Origin: Coffea arabica
Taxonomy: Eukaryota; Streptophyta; Magnoliopsida; Gentianales; Rubiaceae
Length of the DNA stretch: 64,000 nt
Assembly: GCF_036785885.1 (NCBI RefSeq)
Contig: NC_092317.1
Location: forward strand, 5,148,501 to 5,212,500
Direction of reading: 5' to 3'
Made by a program: the position numbers and the translations under genes. Shown here one piece after another: positions 24,923-43,020 of the stretch. Numbering within the stretch: the first letter of the stretch is position 1; every line of letters begins with the position of its first letter. The notes under the pieces are model-generated. The model had not been told where the DNA came from and searched no databases. It worked only from the letters and a program-made list of their open reading frames with translations.

Positions 24923-27053
24923 CTTTTGTGGTAGAAGAAGGAGATAATGACGTCAGGACTCGGAAGTGACAGAGAAGTGAGATTTGAGAAGAAGTACCAC
25001 AATGGATCAACTTCGCGGGACAGGTCAACTAACTTTTTAGTTTTTATACTACACTCCCCCCGAATTCCCTTTTCTCCACAATAAAGGTCACAGAAAAGGA
25101 AGTAATAACTTTTTGATTCCTCAATTTGTTTGAAAACTCATTAACACACTCAGTTTGCCATATTGTTCATGTTTTTATCAGATCTTTTATAATATTTAGC
25201 CAATGATTAACAGCTAAGGCTAAATAAATCATCTTATTTTTGGAATTTTTGTGATAATTTAGATTTAAAAAAGATGGTCATTAAGTCAATCGACATTATA
25301 AAATTTCTTATTGATCAAAATCAGCATTGAGTTGAAAATCAATAATTTTCTTTTACATTTATAGAAGGATAATGTAACAATTTAGATGAGAAGTGAACTA
25401 TAGAATTATATGAAATTGAAATGTAAACCCTCCTATTTCACTTGAAATGCCCTCATGTATCTTTTCTTCAATCCTTAATTTCAAATCTATCTGTCAAAAC
25501 TAATAGCTCCTATCTCTCTTCTTCCCCCTATAATTTTCTATCTTTTAATCTTTGTCAAATGGCCTAATTTGATTTACAACTAAAACATGTATGTTAATTT
25601 TTATTTGTACCCACAATGTACAAGTACATTTTTGTGCATTGTGTGAATACACTTATTTTTAATCCACTTTGGTCAAGTACATGAAAAACAATATTGTTTT
25701 GGGACATGATAGTAATTTTAGCATATCAACTCAAGCTATAGTTGCTTACCATCTTGAGTTTAAAAGGTTCAAAAATTTCAATGGACTCAACCTCAATCAA
25801 ATATAAGTCCAAATGGAGCCACATGAATACTCGAATAATTTGTAAGTTTGACTTGTATAAGTCCAATCAAATATAAGTTCAATTAGAGTTACATGAGTAT
25901 TTGACTTGTATATTTTTTAAAATTTTATAACGTGTTATTATTAAGCTATATACAAAATAAAGTATATATATTCAGCTTATTTTGTACAAAGTGATGTTAA
26001 GGTCAAGTTCAAGTGCTCCAATAATTTGTAAGTTTGATAATTCAAATATTTAACTCGACTATTAACCAAAAAAAAAAGAAAGAAGAAAACAATAAACTCA
26101 ACTTTTAGCATGGATAAAATTTTGTGGGGTAAAAGTGGAAATCCTTGAAAACTATAGGGACGCAAAGTGGTAAGGGTCCGCCTAGATAATACTAACAAAA
26201 AAGGGGTTTGTTAGCCAAACTGGGACAACTGGCCAATATCTTCTTCCCGTGCCCTTGGCCCCAGTCCTGGCCCCTGCCCTTGCCACGGCCTGTAGAGAAG
26301 TAGAACTCCCCACAACAGAATCCGTTAAATGCAAGATTAATCCAATTTTGTCTCTATTCACCCCAAGATTTATTGTGACTCCATAAATTGGAAGCAAAAA
26401 TCATCCGTCTCTATCTATCTCCTTGCTCCGTAAGCACCAACTTTAGCTCTTTTTCAGTTTTCTCTTTAGGAAATATTTAATTTTTGCATCATAAAACCAA
26501 TTAATGGCTCTCTGGGCTTTTTTGTTCATGATAATTATTGCAGGGTTCCAATAAAGAAAGGGCTTTTTCATATAAGCAATTGAACTGGAGGTGAATTTTG
26601 GCTGATTCAGATGCTGGGTCGATCTCTGAATTGGGGTTTCTAAAGTATTTCTACTTCATCTTGCTTTACTTTTTGGTGCAAATTATAAATTTTAGGGATT
26701 TGAATTGTAGAAATTATCTGGGTTGGAAAGGGTTGTTCACTTGAGTGATTCTTGTACTGTTCTTTGCCCTGTTAATATATTCATTAATGAATTAGAGGGA
26801 TTTTTTTCTTTTGAGTTTCCTGAACAATATTTGAGATTATATACGCTGTAGAAACAGTAATGGTGAAAACTTTTTGATTTTCTGAATTTCAACTTTCCAG
26901 TTTGGATGTTATTGGTTTTGTGCTAGAAGGCTTGGGAGAAATTTTTCCCCAAAAAAAAAAAAGAAAGGAAAAGAAAAAATTTGTGTAAAGAGTGGTAGAA
27001 TTGTAATTCATTGTGAACCACTCTATAAGCCCCAAAAAACAAAAACTAAGTGT

Positions 27054-27075
27054 GAGAGAGAGAGAGAGAGAGAGG
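27054..27075. repeat. (GA)n microsatellite in the poly(A) polymerase 5' leader
   Basis: About ten GA units end some 55 bases upstream of the start codon. GA-rich leaders are common in plant genes and can bind BPC/GAGA factors. Any regulatory role is inferred. Confidence 0.8.
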
Positions 27076-27130
27076 GAAAAGATGTTATTTCAACGAATCC
27101 GCTGAAAATTGGAAAGTGTAAAGCAAAGCA

Positions 27131-33459
<6,329 letters not shown>

Positions 33460-34900
33460 AGATATCCATCTCCGGAAGAGAAGCTCCTTGAGAGGAGTTG
33501 TTCGTATGTTGTAAAAAATGATGTGGATTTCAGCAAATCTTTTTCTCCTTTTGTAATAATAATAATAATAATTACTTTTACCTTACCTTTTTGGATTAAT
33601 GATACTGAAAGATTCAGGTCTATCACCTTCTGGAATTTTTTACCCCTTTTAACTTAACTTTGGGTGCGTGCACTCAGCAAAGATGGAATCAGATTAACAG
33701 ATACTACTTGTAGTATTTCTCGTGCTTGTCTTTTTACTAGTTTTAGTCCAATCTCGTCGCAGCTTGCTTTTAATAGAAGCCGCCACACAAGCTAAGAAAA
33801 ATAACGCAATTCATAGCTGATGATTACCATAAATGCAGAGTGTGCGCCTGAACTAAGCTTGGTCAGTGACGACTTGCCTTCTAAACTATTGATTGTTTAA
33901 AATAAGGTGATGTGATAAATTTGTCCTAATTAAATGAAATGACGACCACCTCAATTTTCCACATCTCTCCTCTAATTTTTCACATATCTCCTTCTTTCTC
34001 CTCCTCCAAACCACACCTGACCTGACACCACCAAGTTATTATCTATTTCATCCTCCGCATCAAACTCCTTGACATGGATCGCTTTTCACCTTTCCCACTC
34101 AAATCAATCTCTCGAGTCCCTAACCTCACAAGCCCCTTCTTTAGAGCACCGTCTCTTTGAATTTCCATCATTTCTCAAATTCCAAGATCACAGCCCAGTT
34201 CAAATCTATCAGCCTTCATTGCTACTAACCAATCTCCTAGCACTTCTTGATTCAAGAGGCCCAAATCTTGTCATTTACTATCCTTCTAATTTCGATAGTT
34301 GTCTATGTTATTGAGTGTTTTTTATTTCTGTTTGCTACATATTGAAGTTTTGACTCAGTGTGTGTGTGATTGCATCTACATATGATAAGACTGTTTTGCT
34401 ATTTGAAGATTAATTGGTGAGATGTATCTTCAATTTTTTTGCACGGATGACTGATGGGTTTTTGGCCTTGATACAAAGCTTTGATTTTGCTCTTGTTTTT
34501 ATATAATCTTGTCTTTGACTTTTTCTTCTTCTATTCTGGTGGTTCAATGGTAGGTATTTTGGTGTAGTGATAATGGGCAGAGGAATAGTAAATTACTACT
34601 ACAATTGATAGTGTCCGTAGGCAAGTTGCTAACTGAACATATATAGTTTGAGGGTGCAATATTTTGCATTTATATGGATGTCTCCTGCTATCATATTTAA
34701 TAAAATCACTACAATTTTTTAGAATGAGTAATGATCCTAAATTTGATCTTAAATGCAAATTAGAGCGAACACAATCTTCTTTAACATGGGACAAAAATGT
34801 CTTGAGTTTGAATATATTTAGCTCCCTATATATTTTTATATCAATTGTTTGTTAAATAATTGTGAAAACTTTCTTTGTAGAAATTTGGGAGTTCACATTA

Positions 34901-35973
34901 CATGTCACTAGAGTTGGCAATTATACCCAAAACCCAACAACTCACCCACTAATTTGAGAGGTTGGGTTGGATAAGTTGGGTTTTGGGTTAATTTTGGATT
35001 GAGTAATAAAAATCTATATATATTTTGGGTGGTCTGGGTATTTGTGTTGGGCACCAATTACCCAACTTAAGTTAAAAAAACAAATTAACAAATTAAAATC
35101 AAGAAACAAAAAAAAAAAATGACCAGCCTTGTTGGATCAAGCAAAACCCATATATGTACTGGTATGTATAATTATCATATATATACTACTACTACACACT
35201 GAGAAGGATGATCAACGAGTAATGCTTAAAAAGAACAAAAATTGAGAAATGAACGGTGCAGCACAAATGTCAGTAGGATTTTTTTTTAAAAAAAAAAAAA
35301 AAAGAAAATCCTTGTACTCTTCGCTCTTCACATCCATCCTTTTGCCGAGTTCCGGAAAAATGCATCCTACTGTTCATCTATTTCTTTTTCTTTTTTTCAT
35401 TCAAAATGAAAAAACAAGTCCCCCCCCCCCATTTATTGATCACTTCATCGAGATCTCTTAGTTTTGTTCCACCCAAAATTGTTGCTTCGATCTCTTAGTT
35501 TGGACCAAAACTATACCCAATTTGAAAATCCTTACTTGTATAAAAAATAGTGAGTTCATCCAAGTAGTTTAAATAGTTAGTATGTGTGTGTATTTGTGAA
35601 AGTATATTAGTGTGTATTGTAATTTGTATGTGTAAAAATAACATATTTCAAAAGAGTTTAAGAAGTGAGTGTGTGTGTCTATAAGTGTTTTAGTGTGTAA
35701 AAATATGTCTATCTATGTGAAAATGTGTTTATGTGTGTGAAAATTTTTTTTTGTATGTGAAAATGTATTTGAGAGAGTTTATGTATCAAAATCTATTAAT
35801 TAATATATTGGATCATATTTGGGTCATGGGTTTGAGATGACCTAATATGACCCAACCCAAAATTAACCCAATCTAAAGTTGGGCGGATTGGATGTCACCC
35901 ATTTAAATGAAAACCCAATATCAATCCGCCCAAAAACCGCCCAACCCGTCCAATTGCCAGGTATACATGTCAC
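34901..35973. mobile_element. Non-autonomous hAT-like element with 8-bp target duplication
   Basis: An identical CATGTCAC occurs at 34901-34908 and 35966-35973. Between them, the ends are imperfect inverted repeats: TAGAGTTGGCAATT on the left and, read inward from the right, TATACCTGGCAATT. Both subterminal regions are rich in the word GGGTTGG/CCAACCC in opposite orientations. The 8-base duplication and repeated subterminal words fit hAT. There is no transposase frame in the 1057-base body. Confidence 0.8.
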
Positions 35974-36480
35974 CATTTCTTTTAAAATACAAAGACTTTC
36001 ACCATCATATATCTCAACCAATATCTTTAGGATTAACCACTATTTTATTTAGTTCCAATGATCTCTATCCAAAGTATCGTAGAGCTAATTATAAATTTTC
36101 AATGACATTTTATGTTGACATTATGATCTACAGAAACTTTTTTTTTTTTTTTTTTTTTTGTAGTGTATGTCATTTGGTTCTTGCAATTCTATGTCTTTCT
36201 AGAATTCCGGTAAAATAAACTGTGGAATGGAAATTTCAGTTTTAGCACTTAGAACCCCCAATTAAAATATAATGAACTTCATAAAGAACGTTCATTACTA
36301 TAATTTTTGGTCTTCCTTTTCCTATCCTTTTTTAATGAATTTTCACGGTCTAAAAACAGATGTAGTAGGAGCTCTTCTCCATTGTAAAGCTGAATTTGCA
36401 CATCAATAAAATGACAGTTGGCTTGCGAAAAAAAAAAGATTTCTAAAAGGTTAGTCACAGTTAAAAGTTTGGATAGAATA

Positions 36481-36728
36481 AGGGTGCGTTTGATAAAATT
36501 GAAATTTGAAAACTGAAGTCTGAAATCTGAAATATGAAATTTGAATACATTAAGTTATTGAATTGTTAAGTATTAAATCTAATATATTAGAGTGCATATC
36601 ACACGATCAGTAAAAAGTGAATAACTTATCACTTAATTTTGAGAGCAAATTTTGTCTAGAAATTCAGTGCCACCTAATTAATTCAGATGTTCAATTTTTG
36701 GTTATCAAACGGTTATCAAGCCGGACCT
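36481..36728. mobile_element. MITE-like repeat with GCGTTTGATAA / TTATCAAACG ends
   Basis: The left end reads AGGGTGCGTTTGATAA and the right end contains TTATCAAACGGTTATCAAGCC, giving an inverted CGTTTGATAA. Such ends are common in plant hAT-like MITEs. No clear target duplication was found, so boundaries are approximate. Confidence 0.5.
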
Positions 36729-37318
36729 AAATGTTTAACACTTCCATTACTTATAAACCTTTTGTCTTAACTCAAAAATTTGTCTTAATATTCGTGTATT
36801 ATTCTTGCTTCTTTTTTTTTTTTGCATTTCTTAATCAATTGTATCATATGGTATAATGAACTCAATCATTAATTAACTTATTGTCTTTCCAAATCAAATA
36901 TTCAAATATGATATTTAACAGTGAACTCTGATTATCCTGAATTAAAAAAGTTCACAACGTGAAACATCAATCATCAATTATTAATGGCCTGACGGGATAA
37001 GAAACAACTGAGAGCAAAACAGTTCGTATACTCCCACGTAAGTATGTAATATAATTTATGCCGCGTCATAATCTAAAATTCCACATAGTTCGGAGTGGAC
37101 AACGAACTTCTAACAGCTGGGATGGAACCGCTTTTCCACTTTGGGGAGTCGACTAGTGCATTTATGACTATGCTCAGGCGGTCATAAGATGGTAAAGTGG
37201 CCTCACTTTGGCCATCGGATAAGCTATCTTTATATTTTTTTCATCCAAAAATAAGAAAAAGGAGAGTAGATAGATTTCTTGAGGATTCTCCAAAAGCAGA
37301 AAAGGAGTACCTGTTCAA

Positions 37319-39595
37319 ATGGAGGAGAAGCAGCTGGATTATGTTCTGGTGCCTCTGGGGATGTTCATATTCCTGGTTTATCATGTTTGGCTGCTTTACA
37401 CCATTATATACAATCCCAGGAAAACTGTTGTGGGACTCAATGCTGAAAGCCGTCGAAATTGGGTTTTCTCCATGATGAATGTTAGTTCCTCAACCCTCTA
37501 TCCCACTTTTTCTTTCATCAGACATGTTATATGCATGTGATGTTAATTATATTAGCAATTATCAGGGAAAAGTAGTAATATATCTTTTGGTGATAGTTAG
37601 GAGTTTTCGCGTGTTTTTCCCTTGTCTGCTGTTTATGATCGTAAATGGGGTGATAGGGATTAAAGTGGTTCGGCTGCTTTATTCTAGTAGAAATTATGCA
37701 AACAGGCACATATGCTTATTTTACACGCATGCTTGTGTGCTTGAAATTATGCTGGATGATTGTAATTCGTACTAAAAATTCTTATACTGATGGGTCCTGT
37801 CATCGATGGGATGTTATTTCAAGATTTGCACTGATGCCCTCCACGTTTAGGTATGATCTTTTCGTCTATTATTGATGTCAGCTTATGTTTCTAATTTCCT
37901 TTGATTTCCCCTCTTCTGAATTGTCCTCATTAGTTAGTGTTCTACCTTTACTTTGATCATGTTGCCCATGATTTTTTTGATCATGTTGCCCATGATTTTT
38001 CCTTTCTTAGTGAGTTAAATGGGATGGAGGATAATTGATTTGAGCATATAGATCAAGGGCAGGTGATGGGGAAGGGAAGGGAAGCGATGAAAGCAAGTAT
38101 TTGAAAGTGGTGGTGGCCGCCAGGAGAAGCAAATGCTCCTATTGGTTCATAATGGAGTTGAAAAACAGAACAAAGAAATTTACTCCTGTTGCTTTTTGTC
38201 AAAAAATAGTCTTTGCTCCTATAAAATGAGCTTGGATTAAACTATTTTTATCTTATGTTATTCAGGAAAAACATTTGTTTCAAATCTTTCGTTGATACAT
38301 TGGTCGATGCCTCATTCATTAACATCTTTAACCCAAATGCTGTCTTCTTAACCTTATTGAAAAATCAATCGCAAGAAAGATTGATGATTATCATCAAAGG
38401 GGTTGATTACGGGCTAGAGTTTCTGCATACTTTTATTGGGTTCTTCAAAGTCAAATTATGATGCAACATAGCTGCTAAATTGTCAACAAAAAGCAGTCAT
38501 AACCTACATAAAATTCAGCAGGCTGAACTCCTATGGAACATGTTTACGACTGTTTTGGATCCCAATTTATAGGCTTGACATAATATTCATTTACAAGTAA
38601 CTTCAGTAAAGTCTCGATAGGTAGTTTTCAGAGAGCGTACTTGGGCAATTTACCTCATGTTAAGGTATCAATCTTAAAGCGGTATATAATCCTTTTTTTG
38701 GTTGAAATTTCACATAAGAAGCACACCCCACTCTTTTTTTTTTTTATACCCTTCCATCCCTCCCCACATCCTTCCTACCCCCAGGACATCCCGCTCTTGC
38801 AAGTGCACCACCCACCCAGGAAAAAGTCCATTATAAGGATAGCTTTTACCCTTATATTAGGTAGTCCATTACTGAAAGATTGTGTTCCACATATTTATGA
38901 CACATTCCCCTCTTCATTGTCTCTAATCTTTAATTCTGTTTCCCAGCTTGTCAAAATGGATAACATGTGATGAGAATAGTAGGTCGTCTTTAGTTTGGCA
39001 TTATTTATCAGAATTGATTCATGTAAAGTGTTTGCAGGATCCACTTAAGAATGGTGTTTTGGCAGTCCAAACTTTACGCAACAACATAATGGCATCAACT
39101 CTATTGGCAACAACAGCTATTACTCTTAGCTCTCTGATAAGTGTCTTTGTAAGCAATGCCTCAAATTCTTCGTCTTCAAAGTTAGTTTATGGAAATAAGA
39201 CTTCATTTTTGTCTTCTGTCAAATTCTTTTCTATCTTGCTTTGTTTTCTTGTTGCTTTTCTTTGCAATGTGCAGTCTATTAGATACTATGCACATGTTAG
39301 CTTCTTAGCTACTGTGCCTACCTTCAAGGACCAAAACGACTGTATTGAGTATGTTGCAAGAAATTTGAACAGAGGAAGCTTCTTCTGGTCACTTGGATTA
39401 AGAGCATTTTATATGTCATTCCCTCTTTTCCTTTGGATTTTTGGACCTATTCCCATGTTTGTCTGTTGCTGTATGATGATATTTCTTCTTTACTTCTTGG
39501 ACACAACTACAAGCTTTACGAGAGATCTCCACTGTAAGTCGATCAAAGAGGAAGCAATAGCCAATGATGTGGAATCAATTCATCATTCATTGTAG
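37319..39595 (+). CDS. DUF599 membrane protein, 2 exons
   Basis: This is a plant DUF599 family protein of unknown function. Exon 1 is 37319-37480 and exon 2 is 39038-39595, separated by a 1557-base intron. They join in frame to 239 residues, the usual family length. Family blocks include YHVWLLYTI, VVGLNAESRRNWVFSMM, DPLKNGVLAVQTLRNNIMAS, YVARNLNRGSFFWSLG and LDTTTSFTRDLH. I see hydrophobic segments near residues 10-30, 75-95 and 110-130, and a long one near 180-215, so about four or five membrane spans. By remembered sequence it is like Arabidopsis At3g18215. No enzymatic motif is visible. Confidence 0.92.
37952..38002. repeat. Two-copy 24-bp tandem repeat in the DUF599 intron
   Basis: The unit GATCATGTTGCCCATGATTT plus four T occurs twice in a row, starting at 37955 and 37979. 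Each unit is partly palindromic around ATCATG...CATGAT. Confidence 0.85.
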
Positions 39596-42500
39596 TGGTT
39601 GAGAAGTAAAAGGCCCCTAGTTGGTCATGAGGTTTTTGGAGCATAGCCAATCAAAAAATGTCTTGTATCTGTACTAGAACCTTTAGTTTCAGTGTAATAT
39701 TTTCCACAGAGAACGACCAAGGTGCTATGTAAATAGTTCTTATCAACTGATCTCTTGGTCAACAAGATGCTATTCAAATTCCGCATGGTTTTCATATGCT
39801 TCAATTGAACTTTGGCTATTTATAAAATTGTTATCATCCTCATGAGGAGAATTATTTTTGAGACTTTGAGTATAGCAGGCACGTATTTTCAGAGTGAGCT
39901 TGGTGACTTCCATGGAATACACTCATTTTTCATTCACCATGCATTATAGACAAATGCACATATATTTTCCAGTTAGTATCATGCATAAAATTAGGCTCCA
40001 AAAGATGGCTTATTCTTGTTTTCCTTGGTTGAGAATGCTCCTAATTGATGATGTGCTGACTGTTTTTTTTTTTTTTAATATTGTGAGATTTTCTTCCTTT
40101 TTCCTTGGGTATTAACTCTAGGACGTGGAAAGTGAGGAGGATCCTGCTGTTTTTTTTGGTTGTCATCCTATAATATATTTAGGTGCTTGAAAATGCAGCA
40201 TATCCTCTGAAACTAGACATTCTACCGGGAACTGAATTGGTTTTGGATAACAATGTCTTGGGTTAAGAGTCAAGACTATGAAACATGGTATCAGGAGGAA
40301 AGTTTAGTAGCATCTTTGCTAATTCATGTTCTGTATTCACTGGAGAGAGTTTCTTTTCCTTATAGAACCAGAAGGAAAGTTTCCTGACTGACTGTGGGTG
40401 ATTTATTCTGTCCGGTGCTATAGTACAATAGAAACACCATATGCTTCTTGCTTTCTGATGCTTGAAGCTCTATATCAACCGATAGTTTTTCCTTCACTGA
40501 CAGCAGCATAGAACCATAGGTGAGGGTGAACATTTTATCGACTGGCTTGAACCCACCCTGGGAGTAATGAAATCCTTATGATCTGACGCATGAAATTAAT
40601 TCTTTCTGTTGTATTGTGAACGTTTACAGATGTAAAGACAACCTTAAGGTGTATATTGATATTGAAACGGACTGATAATGCCTTTTTCTTCTCTTTGTAA
40701 ACTTTTTGCCCCAAATTTCTCGATTACTTGCTTCATATTTTTCGTTTGTACGTTACTCCAGTTACTTAATTTGTATTACCTGGTTGAAAGCGGGCGTGGC
40801 ATGAAATGTAGAGGCCTTCTACGTTGGATGTTGGGTTTTGAACCCTTGTTCCAATGTACAATAATCTTCCGAGGGTGTGTATTTGGCTTGAACGGGACAG
40901 AAGGGGTTGGAAACCTCTCTGACCATAATTGCTGGTACAGCATGTCTGCAGATTGTCCATGTTTACAGGGGTTAACCATGTGTGCCAAATTGACTGGAAC
41001 AGGACATTTGAGCCCCTGAAATGACATCCGTACAGTATGCTTTTGTTTGTGTCTTTTGCTATTTGTCGCTGTTTCTGTGTTTTTTGAGCTCAAATTCAGA
41101 CCAAGTAGGATGTGGTTCTTTGATAACAGAAGAAAGACAATTAGTCGCGTTACGTCACAATATTTGAACGCATACCGAAATATCCCATGCTTTACCAACT
41201 GTGTTTCTGCCTTGTATTTATGGGCATGTTGGATATGTGGAGGCCTACAAAGGGTCTTGTTTCTTTGGTGAAAGCGATGGAAACAATAAATTTCTTGATT
41301 TTTGGTGCAAGAGAAGCCAATAATTAATGCCCCACTTGATTTTGACAAATGATCTGCCCCATCTAAATACGCAGAGACCAAAAAGAAATGGACCACTTTT
41401 GCATTTGTTGCTGCTATTCATCTTTGGCCTACATTTGCCGTACCAGATGATCTGTCTAGCATTCCATCTTTGTGGTAAAATAGAGTACACCATGGTTCGA
41501 TATTTTAAAGCAAATTCAGAAAACCATTTATGGTGCCATGTACCAATGTCGCTAACAAATTGCTAAACTGATGCTGGTGGTGCTGCCGATGTTGATAGCT
41601 GACAGTGCCATAATGCATGCAGTGCACTACATTGATCCATCAAACCAACCCCCTTACAATCTTTGAGTAAGTTGATAGAACTGTTACTGTACCTTTACAC
41701 TCTGTCTTGATGATGATCTTGTTTTCTATATTTGTCGTTACCAGAGTAACTACCAGATCTGTCTTCCAACTCCATTGTGGAACTGGAACATGTTGTGTTT
41801 TCTCATTTCTCCTGTTTATGTCCTTGTTGATCATTGATGGCATCAGCTGTCAAAGTGTCAACACCCATAATTATTACTTGCTCTTTGTCAGAATATGATC
41901 CTCTCCTTTGGTGCTTATCTCCTACCTACACCTTTTGTCCTTGAGATAGAATGTTGGTACCGCTGCCAATGCACTGATTTTTCCTAGCAACCCAAAACTT
42001 ACATTTTAGTAATAAAATCCCACACCTGTGAATAGAAAGGCATGAAGAAATAGGATGTCCTCACCTGGATATGGAAAATGTTTGCCGTGCAAAATTTAGC
42101 AGCTTCTTCAACAACTTGGCTGCACCGTTGGAACGAGTTTTCTTTCTAGGATCATCCACAAGGCACTGTGTGTTTATAAATGCTTGCCTTCAGGTTGACT
42201 TTGGTTGATGAGTGATTGAACTACCTGACATTGGTAGGACCTTGGTTATTATTGTTTGATATTGAGCTTCCTCCCTAGTTTTTCTTGGCTTCTACCGACT
42301 GGAAAGCCAGTCCAGCACCAGTCACTGGGTGTTTATAAAATACCTTGATTGGATGTATGGGACCTGGTTTCATTTGCCCAAGACAAAAGCAACAGATTCT
42401 TGCAAAATTAGTGTTCGGTCTTCGATTGTTTTCAAGGCATCCTGCATAACTTTTTTGACATATATTTTAGCTTGTGTTTAACTGGAAAACGCCACTGATT

Positions 42501-42700
42501 TTGGTTTAAGGACCCTTTAAACCGTGTAAGACAGTTTTGGAGAAATCAGATTAAACCCACTTTTTAAGAGGCATGGTGCAAGAAAAGTCCCTACATGTAT
42601 TGATGAACTAGCATCATTTTGTATAACCTGTTCTCCTACCTGTCCTAGAAATCTTGGCAGGGTGGTCTAAAATCAAATAGGGTTTTTCATAAATATCATA
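39596..42700. other. 3' flank of DUF599 and intergenic region
   Basis: The first few hundred bases should be the DUF599 3' UTR. I found no gene family, RNA gene or transposon end beyond it. The overlapping open frames near 40676-41400 on both strands look like chance frames: they lack domains and overlap each other antisense. Confidence 0.5.
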
Positions 42701-42740
42701 GAGGACAAAAACTAATGGAAAATACTCAGAGATTGAGATC

Positions 42741-43020
42741 AAAATCTCCATATCTACCTATAAAATTGTAATTTTACCTCTCACACTTCAATAAAGTTGC
42801 CCCCACTATACCACTAAACAAAATCTAAGTATTAGAGAATTACCCTTTGCCTCCATTGATCCCATCAAAATCTCCATACCTACATATAAAATTGTAGTTT
42901 TGCGCCCAGTACTATTCAACAAAACCTAAGCATTAAAGAATTACCCCAACCAAAATCTGCATATATGCGTATAAAATTATAGGTTTGCCTCCATACCTGA
43001 ATGAAATCACCCTCACCCTC
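42741..43020. repeat. Diverged tandem repeat, three copies
   Basis: Three related units start near 42741, 42867 and 42952, each beginning AAAATCT(C/G)CATA and continuing TATAAAATT(G/A)TA. Middle parts such as AATTACCC and CCTAAGCATTA are shared between the first two. Spacing is irregular (126 and 85 bases), so the units carry deletions. Confidence 0.7.

Larger units (their letters stand above)
24866..27130. other. Divergent region between PP2C and poly(A) polymerase
   Basis: This 2.27-kb spacer holds the promoters of two divergent genes. It has a telo-box close to the PP2C start, AT-rich DNA at 25100-26100, and a GA microsatellite close to the poly(A) polymerase start. A possible 5' UTR intron of the polymerase gene may lie here (donor-like CCG|TAAGC near 26430 does not fit well), so I do not model one. 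No coding exon seen. Confidence 0.5.
33460..37318. other. Intergenic region with DNA-transposon relics
   Basis: This stretch of about 3.9 kb lies between the poly(A) polymerase stop and the DUF599 start. It contains an AAT microsatellite at about 33558-33571, a 1.06-kb hAT-like element (34909-35965), a short MITE-like repeat (about 36481-36728) and poly(T)/poly(A) runs. The open frame at 34069-34314 has no recognised family. Confidence 0.55.

Noticed and set aside
34069-34314. A possible transit-peptide-like protein fragment
   Set aside because: No homologous block is recognised, and no continuing exon with splice sites was found.
40676-41396. Overlapping open frames of 113 and 206 residues on opposite strands
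   Set aside because: They overlap antisense, show no domain, repeat or splice structure, and the larger lacks any family resemblance. Treated as chance frames.
42741-43020. A CRISPR-like or satellite array
   Set aside because: It has only three diverged copies at irregular spacing in a plant genome. It is an ordinary degenerate tandem repeat.
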